Shown here one piece after another: positions 7,541-12,264 of a DNA stretch of 12,264 nucleotides. Numbering within the stretch: the stretch's first letter is position 1; every line of letters begins with the position of its first letter. The position numbers were made by a program, and so were the translations under genes. The DNA is taken from contig CAKQVV010000041.1 in NCBI GenBank assembly GCA_934277845.1, forward strand, positions 1-12,264, read 5' to 3'. The notes under the pieces were generated by a model. The model was given only the letters and a program-made list of their open reading frames with translations, did no database searches and had not been told where the DNA came from. This stretch comes from an uncultured Clostridia bacterium. GTDB taxonomy: Bacteria; Bacillota; Clostridia; Christensenellales; Pumilibacteraceae.

Positions 7541-9654
7541 TCGCAAAAACCGAAAACTGGGACGAGGGCTTGCCGCTCGGCAACGGCTATACCGGAAGTA
7601 TCGTCTACGGCTCCCGCCCATTGAAAATCACCGTCGACCGCACGGACTTGTGGGACTTGCGTCCCAACGAAACCACGCTCGAGAAAGGGTTTAACTACTG
7701 TAATCTCGTGAAACTTTCGACGAGCGATAACCCCGAGGATCGGAAAGAACGGGATAGATTGTTCGAGGATATTTTCATGGGTAAGCCGTACCCGTCGAAG
7801 ATCACCGCCGGGCATATCGAACTCGACTTCGGCGCGACGAAAGGGAATATCCGCTATACGCTCGATACAGATACGGCACTTGCGAGCGTGTACGACGGCG
7901 ACGAAAAACTCGCCGGGATTTTCGTATCGAAAAAGGCGAATGTCGGCGTTATACGCACTTATGAAAAGCGCGGACTCGGGTTGCATATCCCCGCGTACCT
8001 CTCGGGCAAGCCTCAGGGCGGCTCGGGGCTTGACGACAACGCGGCGAATCTGTCGCTCGGCTATCCGAAGGCTACGATTAAACGCGACGGCGAGTACTTG
8101 TGGTACGAGCAAAGTACGCACACCGATTACGCGTTCGGCATAGTTGCGCTTTGTGCGGGCGACGAGATCTATTACGCGCTCGTCACAACGGACGACGACC
8201 GCGACTATATCGGCTACGGCAAGCGGCTCGTTGGCGCCGCGGCGAAAATCGGATATAACGCGCTTCTTGCCGAGCATAAAAAGGCTTGGCGGACGTACAA
8301 TAGACTGTCAGAAGTAAAGACGGGCGATAAACTTATCGACGAAACGTATGAAAAGAGCTGGTATCTTTTCGGGTGCTGTTCGCGAAAGGGCGGTTACCCT
8401 ATGCCGCTTCAGGGCGTGTGGACTGCGGACAACGACTGCTTGCCGCCGTGGAAAGGCGATTACCACCACGACACGAATACCGAACTTTCGTACTGCGCGT
8501 ATCTTAAAGCCAACCGACTCGAGGCGGGCGAAGCGTTTGTCGATTACTTGTGGAAGTTGAAGCCCGCTTACGAGAAGTTCGCGCGCGAGTTTTTCGGCGT
8601 GGACGGACTGCTGATACCGTCGTGTTCGACATTAGACGGCAAGGCTATGGGCGGCTGGGCACAGTATTCGCTTTCGCCCACGATGACCATCTGGGCGGCG
8701 CAGAGTTTCGACGAGTACTACCTCTATACGGACGACGTAAAATTCCTTCGCCGTCGCGCATATCCGTTCTTTAAACGCGTCGGAAAGGCGATAAAATCGC
8801 TTTTGGTCGAGGAAAACGGCAAACTGTATCTGCCGCTGTCGACTTCGCCCGAGATATTTGACAATGAGAAGAGAGCGTATCTTATGCCCAACTCGAACTT
8901 TGACCTCTCGCTGCTTATTTACCTGTACGGCACACTGAAAAAGTATGCCGAAACGCTGGGGGAGAACGCGGACGAGTACGTGAAAACGCTTTCGAAACTC
9001 GACGATATAGCGATCGACGACGAAGGCGTGGTAATGCTGGACAAAACGCAAAGATTGCCCGAAACGCATCGGCATTTCTCGCACGTCATGTGTCTTTACC
9101 CGCTTCACCTTATAAACTACGATACCGACGAACACAAGCGTATTTACGAGCAGACGATTCTGCACCTCGAAACGCTGGGCACGGGGCTCTGGGTGGGCTT
9201 TTCGTTCGCGATGTCCGCCGCGCTTTACGCGCTGGCGAAGAAAGGTAACGCTGCAGGCGAGCGGCTCACGCAGTTTTGCCGCGGTTTTGTGGGCGAGAAC
9301 GGCTTCCACTTAAACGGCGACTACAAGAATTACGGCTACACTTGGTTTCATTACCGTCCGTTCACACTCGAAAGCCTGTTCGGTTTCTGCGACGCGCTAC
9401 ACGAAACGCTACTACAGGATCATACGGACAGAATCGAGTTGTTCCCCGCGCTTCCAGACGAGTGGAAAACCCGCGCGGTCGAGTTCCGCGACCTTCGCGC
9501 TCGCGGCGGACTGCTCGTTTCGGCAAAGTCGGTAAACGGCGTACTCGCGGCGCTTACGGTCAGGTCGGATAAAGACCGCACCGTCACGATAAACGGCGCG
9601 ACTTACGCGCTGAAAAAAGGGAAAAACATCTTAATCGGAGGTAAAAATGCTTAA
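7528..9654 (+). CDS. Divergent GH95-family alpha-L-fucosidase/galactosidase-like glycosidase
   Basis: The 708-residue protein is somewhat shorter than the usual 750-850 of GH95. It has the GH95 layout: an N-terminal beta domain opening GLPLGNGYTGSIVYG...LWDLRP, an alpha/alpha-barrel with GDYHHDTNTELSY, STSPE and HRHFSHVMCLYP, and a C-terminal tail (ALPDEWKTRAVEFRDLRARGG). GH95 enzymes invert alpha-L-fucosides (Fuc-alpha-1,2-Gal) or alpha-L-galactosides. Glu442 (STSPE) matches the general acid. The usual NxN pair is DxN here (Asp315, Asn317), and the Asp of the family motif PFQIDGNFG is replaced by Glu615 (PFTLESLFG), so catalysis or substrate may differ. There is no signal peptide, implying cytoplasmic action on imported oligosaccharide. 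The start overlaps GH112 by 13 nt with only a weak GGAA upstream, so translation is probably coupled. Next to fucU and fucI, alpha-L-fucosidase is the likeliest activity. Confidence 0.82.
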   Translation: MAEIIAKTENWDEGLPLGNGYTGSIVYGSRPLKITVDRTDLWDLRPNETTLEKGFNYCNLVKLSTSDNPEDRKERDRLFEDIFMGKPYPSKITAGHIELDFGATKGNIRYTLDTDTALASVYDGDEKLAGIFVSKKANVGVIRTYEKRGLGLHIPAYLSGKPQGGSGLDDNAANLSLGYPKATIKRDGEYLWYEQSTHTDYAFGIVALCAGDEIYYALVTTDDDRDYIGYGKRLVGAAAKIGYNALLAEHKKAWRTYNRLSEVKTGDKLIDETYEKSWYLFGCCSRKGGYPMPLQGVWTADNDCLPPWKGDYHHDTNTELSYCAYLKANRLEAGEAFVDYLWKLKPAYEKFAREFFGVDGLLIPSCSTLDGKAMGGWAQYSLSPTMTIWAAQSFDEYYLYTDDVKFLRRRAYPFFKRVGKAIKSLLVEENGKLYLPLSTSPEIFDNEKRAYLMPNSNFDLSLLIYLYGTLKKYAETLGENADEYVKTLSKLDDIAIDDEGVVMLDKTQRLPETHRHFSHVMCLYPLHLINYDTDEHKRIYEQTILHLETLGTGLWVGFSFAMSAALYALAKKGNAAGERLTQFCRGFVGENGFHLNGDYKNYGYTWFHYRPFTLESLFGFCDALHETLLQDHTDRIELFPALPDEWKTRAVEFRDLRARGGLLVSAKSVNGVLAALTVRSDKDRTVTINGATYALKKGKNILIGGKNA

Positions 9655-10078
9655 AAAAATACCTAAAATAATTTCGCCGGAACTACTGAAAACGCTTGCG
9701 GAAATGGGGCACGGCGACGAAATCGTCCTCGCCGACGGCAATTTTCCCGCCGAAACGTTCGGCAAGCGCGTGATAAGAGCCGACGGAATAGGCGGCGCGG
9801 AAATGCTCGACGCGGTGTTGACGCTGTTGCCGCTCGACACTTATTCCGACCCGAATTTTATTCTGATGAGGCTGATGCAATGCGACGAAGGCAAAATCAA
9901 CCCGATTATATGGGAAGAGTATAAAAATGTTGCCGATCGTCATGATAGAAATGTAAGAATAGGGCAAATCGACCGTTTCGAGTTCTACGATCGCGCGAAA
10001 TCGGCTTATGCCGTGATCGCTACCGGCGAAGAAGCGGTTTACGCGAACATTATCTTGAAAAAAGGCGTTATCAAATAA
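9647..10078 (+). CDS. fucU: L-fucose mutarotase
   Basis: The 143-residue protein aligns end to end with FucU of the RbsD/FucU family: LKKIPKIISPELLKTLAEMG, then HGDEIVLADGNFPAETFG, VIRADG, IDRFEFYDRAKSAYAVIATG and a C-terminal YANIILKKGVI. It interconverts alpha- and beta-L-fucopyranose in the cytoplasm, feeding the anomer used by the isomerase. His22 of the MGHGDE motif is the conserved family residue. The DAHFP of the E. coli protein is DGNFP here, a common variant. GGAGG at 9637-9641 lies 5 nt before the ATG, and the gene overlaps the GH95 stop by 8 nt. An alternative pyranase role on another sugar (RbsD-like) is less likely because fucI follows immediately. Confidence 0.93.
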   Translation: MLKKIPKIISPELLKTLAEMGHGDEIVLADGNFPAETFGKRVIRADGIGGAEMLDAVLTLLPLDTYSDPNFILMRLMQCDEGKINPIIWEEYKNVADRHDRNVRIGQIDRFEFYDRAKSAYAVIATGEEAVYANIILKKGVIK

Positions 10079-10095
10079 CGAAAGGAGCAGTAATT

Positions 10096-11901
10096 ATGGC
10101 AAAGAGCAGACTTATAGGAGATTATCCGGTAATAGGAATCCGTCCCACGATCGACGGACGCAGAGGGAAAATCAAAGTTCGCGAGAGTCTCGAGAATCAG
10201 ACGATGAACATGGCGAAAGCCGCGGCGAAACTTATCGAGGACAACGTGTACTACTCGAACGGCGAACACGCGAAAGTGATTATCGCCGACACGACGATCG
10301 GCAGAGTAGCCGAAGCGGCGGCTTGCGCGGACAAGTTCAGGAAAGCGGGCGTGGATATCACGCTCACCGTCACGCCGTGCTGGTGTTACGGCGCGGAAAC
10401 CATGGATATGGATCCCATGACGATCAAGGCGGTGTGGGGTTTCAACGGCACCGAACGCCCGGGAGCGGTGTATCTTGCTTCCGTCCTCGCTACGCACGCT
10501 CAAAAAGGCTTGCCCGCGTTCGGCATCTACGGTCACGAAGTGCAGGAAGCGGACGATACCGAAATCCCCGCGGACGTAAGAGATAAGATCTTGCGTTTTG
10601 CCCGCGCGGCGGTCGCGGTCGCAACCATGCGCGGCAAGTCGTATCTTCAGATCGGCTCGGTCACAATGGGCATAGGCGGCTCGATCATTTCTCCCGAGTT
10701 TTTCGAGGAATACCTCGGTATGCGCGTCGAGTCCGTGGACGAAGTGGAGATTATCCGCCGCATGGAAAAGGGTATTTACGACGAAAAAGAGTATCGTAAA
10801 GCCTTGAAATGGATAAAAGATAAATGCCGCCCCGACTTCGACAAGAACCCGAAAGACATGCAGAAAACGCCCGCCGAGAAAGCAAAAGACTGGGAATTCA
10901 CGGCGAAAATGGCGTGCATTATCGAGGACTTGTTCAACGGGAATAAGAACCTGCCCGAGGGTTGCGAAGAAGAAGCGGTCGGACACAACGCGATCGTCGG
11001 CGGCTTTCAGGGACAACGGCAGTGGACGGACTTTTACCCGAACTGCGACTTTCCGGAGAGTATCTTAAATTCGTCGTTCGACTGGAACGGCGCGAGAGAG
11101 CCGTATATTCTCGGCACGGAGAACGACACGCTGAACGCCGCGAGCATGCTGATGATGAAACTTCTTACCGGCAGAGCGCAGATGTTCGCGGACGTCAGGA
11201 CTTACTGGTCGGGCGAAGCGGTAAAGCGCGTCACCGGTTACGAGATCGAGGGCAAAGCGAAAGAAGCGGATGGGTTTATTCACCTCATTAACTCGGGCGC
11301 TTGCTGTGTGGACGCTTGCGGCGAAGTCAAAGACGAGAACGGCAACGCTACCATGAAACGCTGGTGGGAAGTCACGGACAAGGACATCGACACCATGATG
11401 AACGTCACGACCTGGCCGTATGCGGACCTCGGGTACTTCCGCGGCGGCGGATATTCCAGCCGTTTCGTGACGCGCGCGGAAATGCCCGCTACAATGATAA
11501 GGCTTAATCTTATAAAGGGACTAGGTCCGGTGTTGCAGATAGCGGAGGGCTGGACGGTGCAACTTCCCGACGAAGTGACGGACAAGCTGTGGAAGAGAAC
11601 GGACTATACGTGGCCTTGCACGTGGTTTACGCCGAGAGTGACGGGGAAGGGCGCGTTCAGGTCCGCTTACGATGTAATGAACAACTGGGGAGCGAATCAC
11701 GGCGCGATATCTTACGGTCATATCGGCGCGGATTTAATTACCATGTGTTCGATGCTCCGTATACCGGTGTGCATGCACAACGTGGACGAAGCGGATATTT
11801 ACCGTCCCGCCGCCTGGAACGCGTTCGGCACGGACAAGGAAGGTCAGGACTATCGCGCCTGCGCCGCTTACGGCCCGTTGTATAAGAATATACGAGGATG
11901 A
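10096..11901 (+). CDS. fucI: L-fucose isomerase
   Basis: The 601-residue protein matches FucI over its whole length (E. coli about 591). It converts L-fucose to L-fuculose with Mn2+, and family members also act on D-arabinose. Metal ligands are in place: Glu342 (LGTEND), Asp366 (FADVRTYW), 24 residues apart as in E. coli, and His542 (YGHIGAD). The N-terminal substrate-binding domain (GIRPTIDGRRGKIKVRESLE) and the terminal block CMHNVDEADIYRPAAWNAFG...EGQDYRAC..YGPLYK are intact. AAAGGAG at 10081-10087 lies 8 nt before the ATG, and the gap from fucU is 17 nt. After YGPLYK only NIRG is added before the stop. It is the last gene of the operon. Fuculose kinase and aldolase genes are not in the window. 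Confidence 0.96.
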   Translation: MAKSRLIGDYPVIGIRPTIDGRRGKIKVRESLENQTMNMAKAAAKLIEDNVYYSNGEHAKVIIADTTIGRVAEAAACADKFRKAGVDITLTVTPCWCYGAETMDMDPMTIKAVWGFNGTERPGAVYLASVLATHAQKGLPAFGIYGHEVQEADDTEIPADVRDKILRFARAAVAVATMRGKSYLQIGSVTMGIGGSIISPEFFEEYLGMRVESVDEVEIIRRMEKGIYDEKEYRKALKWIKDKCRPDFDKNPKDMQKTPAEKAKDWEFTAKMACIIEDLFNGNKNLPEGCEEEAVGHNAIVGGFQGQRQWTDFYPNCDFPESILNSSFDWNGAREPYILGTENDTLNAASMLMMKLLTGRAQMFADVRTYWSGEAVKRVTGYEIEGKAKEADGFIHLINSGACCVDACGEVKDENGNATMKRWWEVTDKDIDTMMNVTTWPYADLGYFRGGGYSSRFVTRAEMPATMIRLNLIKGLGPVLQIAEGWTVQLPDEVTDKLWKRTDYTWPCTWFTPRVTGKGAFRSAYDVMNNWGANHGAISYGHIGADLITMCSMLRIPVCMHNVDEADIYRPAAWNAFGTDKEGQDYRACAAYGPLYKNIRG

Positions 11902-12010
11902 AGCGGGCATAGTTACCGAGTTCGTCAATAAAATCAAAGAAGCATATCAAGACAGAAGATTGTCGCTGCTGAACGTGGCGGCAATCTTTTATTTTAAAAA
12001 TTTTTATTAA
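11891..12010 (+). pseudogene. Possible coding remnant after fucI, +1 frame
   Basis: A reading frame shifted by one base from fucI runs out of the fucI end and reads YEDEAGIVTEFVNKIKEAY followed by QDRRLS before entering the terminator, stopping at 12008. Its first part has the composition of a protein C terminus. It has no start codon of its own. It could be a FucI tail lost by a single-base frameshift, the 3' remnant of a deleted gene, or chance. FucI already ends at its normal place, so I cannot identify the fragment. Confidence 0.3.
11956..11995 (+). terminator. Intrinsic terminator of the fucose operon
   Basis: Bases 11956-11966 (AAGATTGTCGC) pair with 11978-11988 (GCGGCAATCTT) in an 11-bp stem with one G-T wobble and an 11-nt loop, followed by a T-rich tail (TTTTATTTT) that partly overlaps the stem base. 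It lies 55 bp after the fucI stop and closes the operon. Confidence 0.88.
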
Positions 12011-12234
12011 AAGAATTTTGTGAAAAACGTTATAATTACCCCTTAGAAATGTCCTTTAATAGTGGGAGGTGTTTATGGATTGAATTTAAAGTTGTTGCAT
12101 TTTGCACAAAAAAGACAAAGCAGGGAAAGAGACGCTTGGGGGCACTTTTAAAGCAAGTTAATAAAAATACAAACAGCAAATCAGGAATTACCTTTGAATA
12201 GCGGTGTGAATCGGTTTTGTAAGAACGAATGTTG
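11996..12234. other. AT-rich intergenic gap without a convincing gene
   Basis: Composition shifts to AT-rich after the terminator. Frames are short. A GGGAGG at 12064-12069 precedes only a two-codon ATG frame (12074-12082), or a 23-codon frame if TTG is the start. A minus-strand frame of 72 codons (12036-12254) has no ribosome binding site or recognisable content. A TATAAT at 12031-12036 lacks a -35 partner at normal spacing. I see no RNA gene or riboswitch that I recognise. Confidence 0.6.
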
Positions 12235-12262
12235 TTGAAAAAAAGTAAAAACATGATATGAT
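12235..12262 (+). promoter_or_regulatory. Sigma-A-type promoter at the right edge
   Basis: TTGAAA (12235-12240) and TATGAT (12257-12262) are separated by 16 nt, each one base from consensus, in AT-rich DNA. It would drive a gene beyond the window on the + strand. Confidence 0.6.
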
Positions 12263-12264
12263 AT

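Noticed and set aside
7411..8277. 288-codon open frame on the minus strand
   Set aside because: Spans the junction of two well-supported overlapping genes on the opposite strand and shows no domain of its own.
10039..11016. 325-codon open frame on the minus strand
   Set aside because: Antisense to fucI, rich in His/Arg/Val as expected for a shadow, with no family resemblance; fucI itself is unambiguous.
12031..12036. TATAAT downstream of the terminator as a promoter
   Set aside because: TTGTGA upstream is only 7 nt away and no other -35 is at proper spacing.
12020..12036. Catabolite-response (cre)-like site TGAAAAACGTTATAA
   Set aside because: Spacing around the central CG is off by one from the cre consensus and the right half does not match.
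12036..12254. 72-codon minus-strand frame in the AT-rich gap
   Set aside because: No ribosome binding site or recognisable sequence; composition fits random AT-rich DNA.

Overview
The window looks like a piece of a Gram-positive gut anaerobe, most likely an uncultured clostridial Bacillota. I infer this from strong AAGGAG-type ribosome binding sites, a lipoprotein signal ending in Cys, BspA-like (LRR_5) leucine-rich repeat surface proteins with Ig-like repeats and CxxC knuckles, and intrinsic terminators. Base composition is balanced to slightly GC-rich in the genes and turns sharply AT-rich after about 11990. All convincing genes lie on the + strand; the long minus-strand reading frames are antisense shadows.

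Region 1 (2-2968) is the 3' part of a very large exported protein that begins before the window. It has about four Ig-like repeats followed by three leucine-rich modules of about 210 residues, punctuated by CxxC motifs. Two of the modules share a 329-bp stretch differing at only two bases. A 15-bp hairpin with a T-rich tail (3002-3065) probably ends this unit.

Region 2 (3088-11901) is a tight six-gene operon: an LRR lipoprotein, a right-handed parallel beta-helix protein, a GH112 galactosyl-N-acetylhexosamine phosphorylase (gnpA type), a divergent GH95-family alpha-L-fucosidase/galactosidase, L-fucose mutarotase (fucU) and L-fucose isomerase (fucI). The first five genes overlap by 10, 4, 13 and 8 nt in turn, and fucI follows after 17 nt. 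A strong intrinsic terminator (11956-11995) closes the operon.

Region 3 (about 11996-12264) is an AT-rich gap without a convincing gene. It ends in a good sigma-A-type promoter (12235-12262) pointing out of the window.

Working model (inference): the lipoprotein helps capture a glycan at the surface and a transporter outside the window imports fucosylated oligosaccharides. In the cytoplasm the beta-helix protein and the GH95 enzyme strip side sugars, GH112 phosphorolyses the exposed Gal-beta-1,3-HexNAc core, and FucU/FucI start catabolism of the freed L-fucose. This fits mucin, blood-group or milk-type glycans better than pectin, because the sugar-entry genes are for fucose rather than rhamnose and the GH112 acceptor-site motif resembles the lacto-N-biose/galacto-N-biose enzymes. 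The most interesting points are the replaced catalytic residues in the GH95 protein, the uncharacterised cytosolic beta-helix enzyme, and the coupling of a surface LRR lipoprotein to this pathway. Fuculose kinase, aldolase, transporter and regulator genes are not in view.
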